Assembly (NCBI GenBank): GCA_964494625.1
Contig: CAZBRT010000003.1
Location: 1-64,000 of the forward strand
Reading direction: 5' to 3'
Origin: UBA2784 sp964494625
GTDB lineage: Bacteria; Pseudomonadota; Alphaproteobacteria; Micropepsales; Micropepsaceae
Length of the DNA stretch: 64,000 nucleotides
Shown here one piece after another: positions 25,272-33,963 of the stretch. Each line of letters opens with the position of its first letter. Within the stretch, counting starts at the first letter, position 1. Both the position numbers and the translations under genes were made by a program. The notes under the pieces are model-generated. The model made no database searches. It was not told the origin of the DNA and saw only the letters and a program-made list of their open reading frames with translations.

Positions 25272-26848
25272 GCAGTGATGCCTTGCGCCCGACGGGTGCC
25301 GAAAGCCTGATCGCAACGCTTGAGGCGTCCGGCGTCGATGTCTGCTTCACCAATCCCGGCACCTCGGAGATGCACGCGGTTGCGGCCATCGGCCGTGCCC
25401 AATCGATGCGTGCGATCCTTGCACTGTTCGAGGGCGTGGCGACGGGTGCAGCGGATGGATATGGCCGGATGGCCGGAAAACCTGCGTCAACGCTGCTCCA
25501 TCTCGGGCCGGGCCTGGCCAACGGTCTTGCCAATCTCCACAACGCGCGGCGGGCAGCGACGCCCATCGTCAACATCGTGGGCGATCATGCAGTCTCGCAC
25601 CGTGCGCTGGATGCGCCATTGGCGTCTGACGTCGCAGGATTTGCGGCACCCGTTTCCAAATGGATCAAGTCGGCCGACCGGGTTGAAGATGTGGGGCCGG
25701 CGGCTGCCGAGGCCGTTGCTGCCGCCATGGGCGCGCCGCAGGGCATCGCCACGCTGATCCTGCCGGCCAATACGGCGTGGGAGAGCATTCCCGAGGGGGC
25801 AATGCTTGCGACGCCTGCCCTGCGCGTGACGCCACAACCTCAACCTGACGCGCGGCTCGTCCACGACATTGCCGCAAGTCTCAAGCGCGCCCGCAAGGCC
25901 GTGATCCTGATCGCCGGCAAGGCCCTGCTTGAGCCGGGCCTTGAGGCCGCATCGCGCATCGCGACCGCCACGGGCGCGCGGATCATGACGGACACTTTTG
26001 TCTCGCGGGTCACGCGCGGTGCGGGTGTTCCCGCCATCGGGCGCGTGCCCTATTTCCCCGAGATGATTGTCGATGATCTTGCGGGCACTGATCTTCTCGT
26101 TCTTGCAGGTACCAAGGCCCCCGTTGCGTTCTTTGCCTATCCGGGACGGCCGGGCGCATTGACACCCGAGGGCGCCGAGGTGCTTTCGCTTGCCGCGCCG
26201 TCGATGGATGCAACTTCTGCCCTGCAGGCACTGGCCGATGAACTGGGCGCAAAATCGCCCGCCCCGCGCACACAATTGAAGCGCATGGAGCGGCCACAAC
26301 AAGGCGCGCTCAATGCGACCAATGCCGGTGCTGTCATCGCGCATCATCTGCCGGATAATGCGATTGTCGTCGATGAGGCGGCAACGTCCGGCGGCGCGGC
26401 GTTCGGCATGAGTGCGGCTGGCGCGCGCCATGACTGGCTTTACCTCACCGGCGGGTCCATCGGCATGGGATTGCCGCTGGCGCTGGGCGCATCCATTGCC
26501 TGCCCCGACCGCAAAACTGTCTGCCTGCACGGCGATGGCGGCGCGATGTACACGATCCAGGCCTTGTGGACGATGGCGCGCGAGAAGACCGACGTGGTCA
26601 CCGTCATTTTTGCCAACCGGTCTTATGCGATCCTCAAGATCGAATTGATGCGCACCGGCGTGCAGAATGCCGGGCCGCAGGCGCTGTCGCTGTTTGACCT
26701 TGCCAATCCCGAGATGTCTTTTGCAGGCCTTGCCCGCGCGATGGGCGTTGAAGGCATCAGGGCGGAGACGGTCGAAGAATTCGATGCCGCATTCTCCGCG
26801 GCCATGAAGCGCAAGGGACCGGTGCTGATCGAAGCGGTTATTCCTTGA
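25268..26848 (+). CDS. Thiamine-diphosphate-dependent enzyme (acetolactate synthase / decarboxylase-like)
   Basis: 526 residues with the three-domain layout of the POX/ALS family: N-terminal PYR domain with NPGTSEMHAV and the cofactor-activating glutamate in LFEGVATGAADGY, central domain, and C-terminal PP domain with the ThDP/Mg motif GDGGAMYTIQ followed by NRSYAILKIE. The NPGT entry and short central domain resemble benzoylformate decarboxylase-like members as much as acetolactate synthase; no small regulatory subunit gene is nearby. It is the last gene of the four-gene operon. Confidence 0.85.
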   Translation: MSSDALRPTGAESLIATLEASGVDVCFTNPGTSEMHAVAAIGRAQSMRAILALFEGVATGAADGYGRMAGKPASTLLHLGPGLANGLANLHNARRAATPIVNIVGDHAVSHRALDAPLASDVAGFAAPVSKWIKSADRVEDVGPAAAEAVAAAMGAPQGIATLILPANTAWESIPEGAMLATPALRVTPQPQPDARLVHDIAASLKRARKAVILIAGKALLEPGLEAASRIATATGARIMTDTFVSRVTRGAGVPAIGRVPYFPEMIVDDLAGTDLLVLAGTKAPVAFFAYPGRPGALTPEGAEVLSLAAPSMDATSALQALADELGAKSPAPRTQLKRMERPQQGALNATNAGAVIAHHLPDNAIVVDEAATSGGAAFGMSAAGARHDWLYLTGGSIGMGLPLALGASIACPDRKTVCLHGDGGAMYTIQALWTMAREKTDVVTVIFANRSYAILKIELMRTGVQNAGPQALSLFDLANPEMSFAGLARAMGVEGIRAETVEEFDAAFSAAMKRKGPVLIEAVIP

Positions 26849-26854
26849 TGGACT

Positions 26855-27109
26855 TCATGCGCCGGGCGTGAACTCGCCAGCGCGCACGCGGGCGCCCAGA
26901 CCGTCGGCAAAGGCAGCCACGGGCTCGACGCCGTAAAGATCGACCATCTCGGTCAGGGCCGCGAAAATCGCTGCAGAGGCCAATGCCTCGGAGGGCACAC
27001 CTTCGTGCAAGGCGGCATCCCACATATCGAGCACGCGGGCCAAGGCCTTGCGCTTGTCCTCAGCGATGGCGGCATCGCTCAGCGGTACATTTGTGGATGA
27101 CGCAGTCAT
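26855..27109 (-). CDS. Small conserved-type hypothetical protein
   Basis: 84 residues, soluble, mostly helical by composition (DKRKALARVLDMWDAALHEG, ALASAAIFAALTEMVDLYG). No signal peptide, membrane segment or known motif. It ends 6 bases from the convergent ThDP-enzyme gene. Coding is supported by the frame filling the gap exactly and by amphipathic helix patterns. I do not recognise the family. Confidence 0.6.
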   Translation of the reverse strand: MTASSTNVPLSDAAIAEDKRKALARVLDMWDAALHEGVPSEALASAAIFAALTEMVDLYGVEPVAAFADGLGARVRAGEFTPGA

Positions 27110-27436
27110 CGCCGTTAACTCCTGTGGCGGGTGGCGGTGCAGCTCATTGGAGCCAAGTCCCTCTATTTACCGCTTTTCTTTACCGCATTCCTCTGTTCAA
27201 AATGGCACGCCCGGCCTGTGGACAATTAGACGGTCCGGGCAGTTCTCCGGCTGCCGCATGACAGATGCGCCGGTCTGCCCCTTTGTCATCGGGGCAGCAC
27301 ACGAAAAGCGCACGGTGCGGGGCTTGCATCGGCAAGGGATGTTGTCCCTTCCGGAAACAAGCTGTTGGTCCGGATCATGGGTTGGTGGGGTGGCCGGCTG
27401 CAATTCCCCCAAGGCAGCCGGAAGGAGTTGGGTCAC
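27110..27436. other. 327-base divergent intergenic region
   Basis: Lies between the 84-residue protein gene (minus) and the GspE-like gene (plus). It should hold both promoters. An AT-richer patch (about 27165-27195, CTATTTACCGCTTTTCTTTACCGC) stands out. I found no tRNA, clear riboswitch, CtrA box or convincing small gene. The 3' end carries GGAAGGAG before the ATG at 27437. Confidence 0.5.
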
Positions 27437-29212
27437 ATGTTCCTGTCGAATGTGCGTACACAGGCCCGCGCCGTTGATGGCGATGCGGGCGATGACGGTC
27501 TTGCTGCCGTCCCGTTCACACCGGCGCGCAAGCGCGTGCGGATCGGTGAGCGCCTCCTGTCACTGGGTCTTGTGGGAGAGGAACAATTGGCCAAAGCGCT
27601 CGACGAGCAGCGGCGCAGTCCGCACAAGCGGCTCGGCCTCATCCTGATCGAACAGGGCGTCCTTTCCGAAGCAAGCCTTGCAAGTGTGCTCGGCCAGAGC
27701 GTGCCGCAGGCCCGTTCGGTGCTGATTGATCCGGCGGCTGTGCGGATGCTGCCGCGCGATGTCGCAGCCAACCATCAGGCACTGTCGATTTCAACCGGCG
27801 ATGGCGTGGTCATCGTCGCGGTTACGCCCGCGTTCGACGATACGACGCTGGAACAACTCAAGCCGTTCTTCCCGGCGGGCCTGCGCATCGAGCCGCGCAT
27901 CTGGCCGCAGGATGAACTGGGTCACATGATTTCTGCGGCCTATGACCATCCGCTTGCGTTCGACGCGGTGATGGCCGAACTCGACACGAATGCATCCGCG
28001 GCTGCCGACGAAGCAGCGCGGGCGGGCTGGAATGATGCCGCCGTGCGCTTTGTCAACGCGGCGATCCTTGAAACACTTCGCCTGTCGGCGACCGCCCTTC
28101 ATCTGGAACCGCGCGGAGATCGCATCGTCGTTTCCTTCCGGCTGGATGGCGTACTCGAGCCGCGCGGCTCCGTGCCGCGCCGCGAACTTGCAGCCCTCCT
28201 CATGCGGCTTGAGGCTCTGGCGGAAGATGGTCCTGGCGCCAAGCGCCTTGCCAAGGATGCCGCCGGCATCCTCACCGGGCGCATCGCCGCCTTTTTGGGC
28301 GACCGTCACATTGAAGGGCGCATTTCGGGCCTGCCTTCAGCAGAAGGCGAGGCGATTGTCGTCCGCCTGACGGAAACGACGCGTTCGCCGATGGCGCTTG
28401 ATCGTCTGGGGCTTGGTGCGGGAACGCGCCAGGCATTGCGGCACGCCATTGCACGCCCGCAGGGCCTCACCATCATTGCAGGTCCGCGCGAAAGCGGGCG
28501 CACGGAAACGCTTCATGCGCTGTTCGCCGAGGCAATTCAGCCCGGTGCGGCTGCGCTGACCATCGAGGCCCGCGTGTCGCATCATGTCGCGGGCGCGCGC
28601 CAGATGGCGCTTGACGGTGCCGAGAACTATTCAGCCGCAGCGATCCTGCGCGCGGGCATCATGCAGGATTGCGATGTGATCCTGATCGATTCCATCGACG
28701 ATCGCGAAACGGCGCGTGCCGCCCTTGATGCCGCGATGGCGGGCATCCGCGTGATCGCCGGGCTTTCGGCGCCTGACAGCTTTACTGCCCTTGCGCGGAT
28801 GATGGACCTTGGCATTTCACCGGCGCTGGTTGCCGCCAATGTGACGGCCATTGCCGCCCAGCGGCTCGGCCGCAGGCTGTGCACGGTCTGCAAGCGCTCG
28901 CAGGCAGCAAGCCCTGCCTCATGCGAAGCCATGGGGCTTGATCCCCAGGCGGGCGTGACGCTCAACATGCCCAAGGGCTGCAGCTATTGCCGCGACACGG
29001 GCTTCAAGGGCCGCGTTGCCTTCTCGGAAGTCCTCGTGATCAACGGCGAGCTTGCCGATTTGATCGGGCAGGGGGCGACCCGCTCGGAGATCGAAGGATT
29101 TGCCGAGGAGCAGGGCTTTGTGCGCATCGCCCAAGACGGCATCGCCCGCACGGTGGCGGGCGAAACCAGTTTTGATGAATTCATGCGGCAGTTCGGCGCT
29201 GCAGGCGCCTGA
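27437..29212 (+). CDS. GspE/PilB-like protein with MshEN c-di-GMP-type domain and degenerate ATPase motifs
   Basis: 591 residues. Residues ~35-87 carry two MshEN-type motifs, RIGERLLSLGLVGEEQLAKAL and RLGLILIEQGVLSEASLASV, the tandem pattern that binds cyclic-di-GMP in MshE and relatives. The rest follows the type II secretion/type IV pilus ATPase, but the Walker A is GPRESGRT (Lys replaced by Arg355), the Asp box reads TIEARV instead of TIEDPVE, Walker B ends LIDSID without the glutamate, and the His box is GLSAPD. The zinc site CTVC...CSYC near the C-terminus is intact. Likely a non-hydrolysing c-di-GMP-binding scaffold. No other secretion or pilus gene is nearby. ATG 27437 follows GGAAGGAG. 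Confidence 0.82.
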   Translation: MFLSNVRTQARAVDGDAGDDGLAAVPFTPARKRVRIGERLLSLGLVGEEQLAKALDEQRRSPHKRLGLILIEQGVLSEASLASVLGQSVPQARSVLIDPAAVRMLPRDVAANHQALSISTGDGVVIVAVTPAFDDTTLEQLKPFFPAGLRIEPRIWPQDELGHMISAAYDHPLAFDAVMAELDTNASAAADEAARAGWNDAAVRFVNAAILETLRLSATALHLEPRGDRIVVSFRLDGVLEPRGSVPRRELAALLMRLEALAEDGPGAKRLAKDAAGILTGRIAAFLGDRHIEGRISGLPSAEGEAIVVRLTETTRSPMALDRLGLGAGTRQALRHAIARPQGLTIIAGPRESGRTETLHALFAEAIQPGAAALTIEARVSHHVAGARQMALDGAENYSAAAILRAGIMQDCDVILIDSIDDRETARAALDAAMAGIRVIAGLSAPDSFTALARMMDLGISPALVAANVTAIAAQRLGRRLCTVCKRSQAASPASCEAMGLDPQAGVTLNMPKGCSYCRDTGFKGRVAFSEVLVINGELADLIGQGATRSEIEGFAEEQGFVRIAQDGIARTVAGETSFDEFMRQFGAAGA

Positions 29213-29221
29213 GGCGCCCGC

Positions 29222-29746
29222 TTACATCACCTGCAGCAGTTCCAGCTTGAAGATCAGCGTCTGGCGGGGCGGGATGTCCGCACCCGCGCCCTGCTCGCCA
29301 TAAGCAAGATTGGAGGGCAGCACGAGTTCCCACACATCACCCTCATGCATCAACTGCAACGCCTCGACCCAGCCGGGGATCAGGCGGTTGACCGGGAACA
29401 CAGCCGGCTCGTTGCGGGCGTAGGAGCTGTCGAACACCGTGCAGTCGATCAGCGTGCCCTGATAATGGGCGCGGACGCGCGCGGTCGCGGCGGGCTGCGC
29501 GCCCTTGCCGCTGGCCAGCACGCGGTAGCGCAGGCCGCTTGCGGTCTTCACGACGCCGGGCTGGGCATCATAGTTCTTGAGGAACTCGGCATTGGCGGCA
29601 TCAGACAAGGCGGACATATCGAGGACTCCGGTTCGGGTTTCTTCGCAGGTCATGGGGGCGACGCCCTGAACACAGGCCGACAAAGCGGCAGCAGCGGCAA
29701 GCAGGGCAGCGGCCCGGATTGTGCCCTTGGCAAAGCGACGGATCAT
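29222..29746 (-). CDS. FKBP-type peptidyl-prolyl cis-trans isomerase lipoprotein
   Basis: 174 residues. The N-terminus is a lipoprotein signal with lipobox L-S-A-C (ALLAAAAALSAC), so it is anchored in the envelope. The C-terminal FKBP domain shows ARVRAHYQGTLIDCTVFDSSY, the VIPGW-like LIPGWVEALQLMHEGD and LAYGEQGAG...IPPRQTLIFKLELL. It speeds prolyl isomerisation of exported proteins. Start chosen at ATG 29746 to give a proper signal peptide. Convergent with the GspE-like gene. Confidence 0.9.
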   Translation of the reverse strand: MIRRFAKGTIRAAALLAAAAALSACVQGVAPMTCEETRTGVLDMSALSDAANAEFLKNYDAQPGVVKTASGLRYRVLASGKGAQPAATARVRAHYQGTLIDCTVFDSSYARNEPAVFPVNRLIPGWVEALQLMHEGDVWELVLPSNLAYGEQGAGADIPPRQTLIFKLELLQVM

Positions 29747-29836
29747 GGCGACCTCATGCAACAGGAAATGATGGGGAGGAATTGAACGGGCGCCCCTCAT
29801 GCCATGGCGTCCGCGCGCACTCAACGCAAAACTCTG

Positions 29837-30598
29837 TCAGAAGAGGTCCAGCTGGCCCTTGCCCGGACCTTTAGCCGGACTTTTGCCGGGCCTCGATTCC
29901 GCGATCTTCGGCGGTTCTTCGGGCGCGGGGATAATTGCCGCAATCAGGCCGGGATCGTCATTGGCCACCCGATTGACGCGGGTCGAGACCGGATGAAAGG
30001 CGAGAAGGTCATTGGGCGCGGGGACCATCAGGGGCGTCACCTCCCGCGGCCCGTATTGACCGACATCCAGCCAGACATCGAATTTTTCCGGCGGCACGAT
30101 CACCGGCATGCGGTCATGGACCGGTTGCAGCGTCGCATTGGCGGATGTGGTGACCAGCGCCATCGATTCCACCTGGGTTCCATCTTCTGCCGTCCAGTTC
30201 TCCCACAGGCCCGCCAGGGCAAAGAGGCCGCCTTGCTTCAGATGAATGTGGATCGGCTGCTTGGTGCCATCCGGTCTTACCTGCCACTCGTAGAAGCCGT
30301 CGAGCGGCACAAGACAGCGACGCAAGCGGAAGGCCTGACGGAAAGACGGCTTGTCGGCAACCGACTCGCTGCGCGCATTGATGAGCGGTGCAGACGGCGA
30401 CATTTTCTTCGACCACGACGGCACAAGTCCCCAGCGCACCATGGCGAGCGTGCGTACGCCACCCTCCAGCCGCACCACAGGCACGTCCTGGGTGGGGGCA
30501 ACATTGAAGCGGGCGGGCAAATTGGGCAGCGGATTCCGGAATCCGAACATGCGTCTGATCGCTTCAGACGGTGCTGCGATCGTGTAGCGGCCGCACAT
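29837..30598 (-). CDS. yedK: SOS-response-associated peptidase, HMCES/YedK-like abasic-site shield
   Basis: 253 residues beginning MCGRYT; Cys2 becomes the N-terminal nucleophile that crosslinks to abasic sites in single-stranded DNA. Conserved active-site elements are ARFNVAPTQ, INARSES, LVPLDGFYEW and the histidine in HDRMPVI. The last ~35 residues (PEEPPKIAESRPGKSPAKGP) form a Pro/Lys-rich tail. The start is set by the obligatory Cys2. Divergent from the Nudix gene; no clear LexA box (GTTC-N7-GTTC) was found in the 82-base gap. Confidence 0.92.
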   Translation of the reverse strand: MCGRYTIAAPSEAIRRMFGFRNPLPNLPARFNVAPTQDVPVVRLEGGVRTLAMVRWGLVPSWSKKMSPSAPLINARSESVADKPSFRQAFRLRRCLVPLDGFYEWQVRPDGTKQPIHIHLKQGGLFALAGLWENWTAEDGTQVESMALVTTSANATLQPVHDRMPVIVPPEKFDVWLDVGQYGPREVTPLMVPAPNDLLAFHPVSTRVNRVANDDPGLIAAIIPAPEEPPKIAESRPGKSPAKGPGKGQLDLF

Positions 30599-30680
30599 GA
30601 GATACCCAGCGGGCTCCAATTTCCCTTGCCTGCAGGCGGCATCCTGCGCCATTCCGGGGCGGGAAAAAACGGGGACAAAG

Positions 30681-31166
30681 ATGAAACAGCCTGCCATCGG
30701 CGTCGGTGCCATTGTCTGGCGCGGAGATGCGGTCCTTCTGATCCGGCGGGGAAAGGCGCCCCGCAAGGGGGAATGGAGCATTCCAGGCGGCCACGTCCAT
30801 TGGGGTGAAACGCTCGTCGATGCGGTCACCCGCGAAGTGCGCGAGGAAACCGGCATTGCCATTACCGGCATCCAGCATTGCGAGACGCTGGAGGCGCGCT
30901 TTCCGGCGACGGGTCGCCTTCGCCATCACATCGTGCTTGTTGATTTTACCGCCCGCCACGTACGGGGCCGCGTGCGGGCAGGGGATGACGCCATGGACGC
31001 GCGCTATGTTCCGTATGCGGAGATTTCCGGGTTTGGCCTTTGGGGCGAAACCTTGCGCGTGATACGAAAAAGCCGCCGGCAGATGATGCGGCGGCGGCGG
31101 GCGGACAATCAGCAACGCGCCCCAAGTTTACGCACAAAGAAACAGACTGGCAAGACGGGAAAATAA
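30681..31166 (+). CDS. Nudix hydrolase (MutT-like)
   Basis: 161 residues. The complete Nudix box G-x5-E-x7-R-E-V-x-E-E-x-G is present (GGHVHWGETLVDAVTREVREETGI, about residues 38-61). It would hydrolyse a nucleoside diphosphate linked to another moiety; position before DNA-repair yedK in divergent orientation fits a housecleaning role. The C-terminal 30 residues are basic (RRQMMRRRRADNQQRA) and lie outside the domain. ATG 30681 follows GGGGACAAAG. Confidence 0.88.
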   Translation: MKQPAIGVGAIVWRGDAVLLIRRGKAPRKGEWSIPGGHVHWGETLVDAVTREVREETGIAITGIQHCETLEARFPATGRLRHHIVLVDFTARHVRGRVRAGDDAMDARYVPYAEISGFGLWGETLRVIRKSRRQMMRRRRADNQQRAPSLRTKKQTGKTGK

Positions 31167-31209
31167 GCCATATCTGGTCAGCCTCTTCGGCGACACAAGG
31201 AGGCGCACC

Positions 31210-32490
31210 ATGCCTGCATCCGGTCTTGATTTCGGTACTTCCAACTCGGCCATCGGCGTCATCCGCGATGGCGTGCCCGTGCTTGCCCCGATTGACGGCG
31301 GCAACACGATGATGCCGTCGGCGATCTTCTTCGACTTCGAGGAGGAGCGTCCATGTTTCGGCCGCACGGCGATTGATGCCTATGTCAGCGGGAATGACGG
31401 GCGGCTGATGCGCTCGCTCAAGTCGATCCTGGGCTCGCGGCTGGTGAAGGAGGATACGCTGCTGCGCACGCGCCGGGTTCCCTTCACCACCATTCTGGGC
31501 CTTGTGATCGGCGAGATGAAGCGGCGGGCGGAAGCGTTTCTGGGTGCACCGATCGACAGCGTGGTCCATGGGCGGCCCGTCCATTTTGTCGATGGCGATG
31601 CGGCTGCCGACCGCTTTGCCGAGGATACGCTGGCGCAGGTTGCGCAGGATGCAGGCTTCAGGCATGTCGCCTTCGCGTTCGAGCCGATTGCGGCGGCGCG
31701 CGCCTACGAGCGCACCATCACGCGCGACGAAACGGCCTTGATCGCCGATATCGGTGGCGGCACGTCCGACTTTTCCGTTGTGCGCCTGTCGCCGGAAAGG
31801 CGCGACCAGGCTGAACGTGCCAGCGACATCCTCGCAACAGGCGGCGTGCGCGTGGGCGGCACGGATTTCGACCGGCTCCTCTCGCTTGCCGGGGTGATGA
31901 AACTTTTCGGCATGGGCGCAAGCCTCAAGTCGAAGCGATTGCCCATGCCGAACATCCTCTTTGCGGAGCTGGCGCACTGGCCATCGATCAACAATCTCTA
32001 TACGGCCCGCACGATGCGCGAGGTGCGCGAACTCGATGCCGATTGCCGGGAACCGGAAAAAAGCGCGCGGCTCCTGCGGATCGTCGAAAAGCGGCTGGGT
32101 CATCGCGTGGCAATGGAAGTCGAAGCCGGCAAGATGCGGCTGACGCACCATGAGACCGATGCCATCGACCTGTCGCTTGTCGAGGCGGGGCTTGCAGCGC
32201 CGGTGACGCGTGCGCAATTTGATACGGCGATTGCAGGCGAGCTTGACCGGATGGATGCTTGCGTGCGCGAGACGCTGGCGAAGGCTGGCGTGAACATCGC
32301 TGGCCAGCGCACGCTGCGGCTCAATTCGCAGAAGGTCGATACGATTTTCGTGACCGGTGGCTCGGGCCTTGTGCCAGCCGTCCGCCAGCGCCTTGCGGCC
32401 CTCCTGCCGCAAGCGGTCATGCGGTCGGGCGATGACTTTCTTTCCGTAGCGAAAGGCCTCACGGAGGAAGCGCGCATCCGCTTCGGCTAG
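31210..32490 (+). CDS. yegD: Hsp70-family protein, YegD-like
   Basis: 426 residues with actin/Hsp70 ATPase motifs: phosphate-1 LDFGTSNSAIGV at the N-terminus, phosphate-2 ADIGGGTSDFSVV near 180, and the adenosine motif VTGGSGLVPAV near 383. It is shorter than DnaK and lacks a substrate-binding domain, matching the YegD group of putative chaperone-like ATPases. Precedes an SDR gene by 65 bases on the same strand. Precise role unknown. Confidence 0.88.
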   Translation: MPASGLDFGTSNSAIGVIRDGVPVLAPIDGGNTMMPSAIFFDFEEERPCFGRTAIDAYVSGNDGRLMRSLKSILGSRLVKEDTLLRTRRVPFTTILGLVIGEMKRRAEAFLGAPIDSVVHGRPVHFVDGDAAADRFAEDTLAQVAQDAGFRHVAFAFEPIAAARAYERTITRDETALIADIGGGTSDFSVVRLSPERRDQAERASDILATGGVRVGGTDFDRLLSLAGVMKLFGMGASLKSKRLPMPNILFAELAHWPSINNLYTARTMREVRELDADCREPEKSARLLRIVEKRLGHRVAMEVEAGKMRLTHHETDAIDLSLVEAGLAAPVTRAQFDTAIAGELDRMDACVRETLAKAGVNIAGQRTLRLNSQKVDTIFVTGGSGLVPAVRQRLAALLPQAVMRSGDDFLSVAKGLTEEARIRFG

Positions 32491-32554
32491 GGGCTTCCGC
32501 TTTGGCGGTCTGCCGCTATCATCACGCCAACCCCAACAGCCAAGGACGCACGCC

Positions 32555-33340
32555 ATGGGCTACAAGCCGTTTGACCTCACAGGCAAGGTTTCCCTCATCA
32601 CCGGCGGGAATGGCGGCATCGGGCTTGGCTTTGCCGAGGCGATCGCGGCTGCGGGCGGCGATGTCGTGATCTGGGGTACGAACGAGAAAAAGAACGCGGA
32701 GGCTGAAGCCGCACTCAAGGCGCACGGGCGTCGCGTGCATGTGCAAAAGGTCAACGTCGCCAACGAGGCCGAGGTTGTTGCGGCGATGAAGTCGGCCGTG
32801 GGCGTCATGGGCCGCATCGACAGCGTCTTTGCCAATGCGGGCATCGGCGGCAGCGCCCCCTCGTTTCTTGACATGACGACCGAGACCTATCGCAAGGTCC
32901 TGTCGGTGAACGAGGACGGGGTGTTCTGGACATTCCGCGAGGCGTGCCGCCACATGGTGGACCGGTTCAAGAGCGGCGACCGCGCCGGTGGCTCAATTGT
33001 GGGTGTCGCGTCACTGGCGGCGATTGAAGGAGCCGCGCGCAACCAGGCTTATGCAGCGACCAAGGGTGCGGTCATCTCGATGATGAAGTCGGTGGCGGTC
33101 GAGTTCGCACGCTATGGCATCCGCGCGAATGCCGTGCTGCCGGGCTGGATTGCAACCGATATGACGGCGTTTGCGCAAGGCAGCGAGGTTTTTACCGAGA
33201 AGGTCATCACCCGCGTGCCGATGCGGCGCTGGGGGACGCCAGCGGATTTTGGCGGCGTTGCAGTCTATCTCGCCAGTGATGCCAGCGCCTATCATTCGGG
33301 CGACAGCTTTGTGATCGACGGCGGTTACGCGATTTTCTGA
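32555..33340 (+). CDS. SDR-family oxidoreductase
   Basis: 261-residue classical SDR. TGGNGGIG at residues 17-24 binds the cofactor, NAG occurs in FANAGIGG, and the catalytic tyrosine/lysine are in YAATK. The C-terminal DGGYAIF ending is typical of FabG-like members. It is NAD(P)-dependent with unknown substrate. Preceded by AACAGCCAAGGACG, a weak ribosome-binding site. Confidence 0.87.
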   Translation: MGYKPFDLTGKVSLITGGNGGIGLGFAEAIAAAGGDVVIWGTNEKKNAEAEAALKAHGRRVHVQKVNVANEAEVVAAMKSAVGVMGRIDSVFANAGIGGSAPSFLDMTTETYRKVLSVNEDGVFWTFREACRHMVDRFKSGDRAGGSIVGVASLAAIEGAARNQAYAATKGAVISMMKSVAVEFARYGIRANAVLPGWIATDMTAFAQGSEVFTEKVITRVPMRRWGTPADFGGVAVYLASDASAYHSGDSFVIDGGYAIF

Positions 33341-33356
33341 GGCGGGCGGTTCCGCC

Positions 33357-33797
33357 TCAGTCACACATCAGCTGACCATAGGAATTGCGCTTGTTGCGGG
33401 CGCGGCATTCGGCGCTGGGGCCAGCGTAAGTGCCGTCGGGGCTCCACATCGATGCGCCGCGCTGGACATCCGCATAGGCCGCGTCCTCGCATCTTTGCGA
33501 ATTGGTGCGGCCTTCGACGTCCGGGCGATAGCCCATGTAGTTGCAGAGAATGACCGGCCACCAGCGGGCCTGATCTGACGCAAGAATGCGGTCCTTGAGA
33601 TATTGCGGCGCGCGTTTCCACCAATCGTGAATGCGATCACGGGTCATGGAGGCGGTTTGCGGGCGGACCTGGGCGAGAAACTCCTCCTCGGTCCAGGGTG
33701 GTCCGGCATGGGCCGGTGACGCAACGGCAAGGACCACGAACATCGCCATCAACATGCCCGGCAACGCTCGGGAAAGGCGGTTCACGAATCTCGTCAT
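33357..33797 (-). CDS. Exported hypothetical protein
   Basis: 146 residues with a clear signal peptide (LPGMLMAMFVVLAVASPAHA). The mature part begins GPPWTEEEFLAQVRP and has conserved-looking aromatic and cysteine positions (WWKRAPQYL, ILCNYMGY, RCEDAAYADV, AECRARNKR, LMCD), with four cysteines that could form two disulfides in the periplasm. No family recognised. The start at 33797 is chosen to give the signal peptide. Convergent with the SDR gene. Confidence 0.65.
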   Translation of the reverse strand: MTRFVNRLSRALPGMLMAMFVVLAVASPAHAGPPWTEEEFLAQVRPQTASMTRDRIHDWWKRAPQYLKDRILASDQARWWPVILCNYMGYRPDVEGRTNSQRCEDAAYADVQRGASMWSPDGTYAGPSAECRARNKRNSYGQLMCD

Positions 33798-33963
33798 GGC
33801 ATCGACCTTCGGGGTTTGGACCTTTGGACGTCTGAGGGTCAAAAGCGTGCCACAGAAAAATGGCCGTGGCGAGGCTGGGCGAGACTGGGCAGGCGAAAGG
33901 GCGGGTTGAGCTTTGGCGCGGCCGGGCCAATGATGCGCCCAGCAACATTTTGGGGAGATGACC

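Noticed and set aside
27110..27436. Riboswitch or small RNA before the GspE-like gene
   Set aside because: I tested it by eye against c-di-GMP and other riboswitch cores and found no match or stable conserved hairpin.
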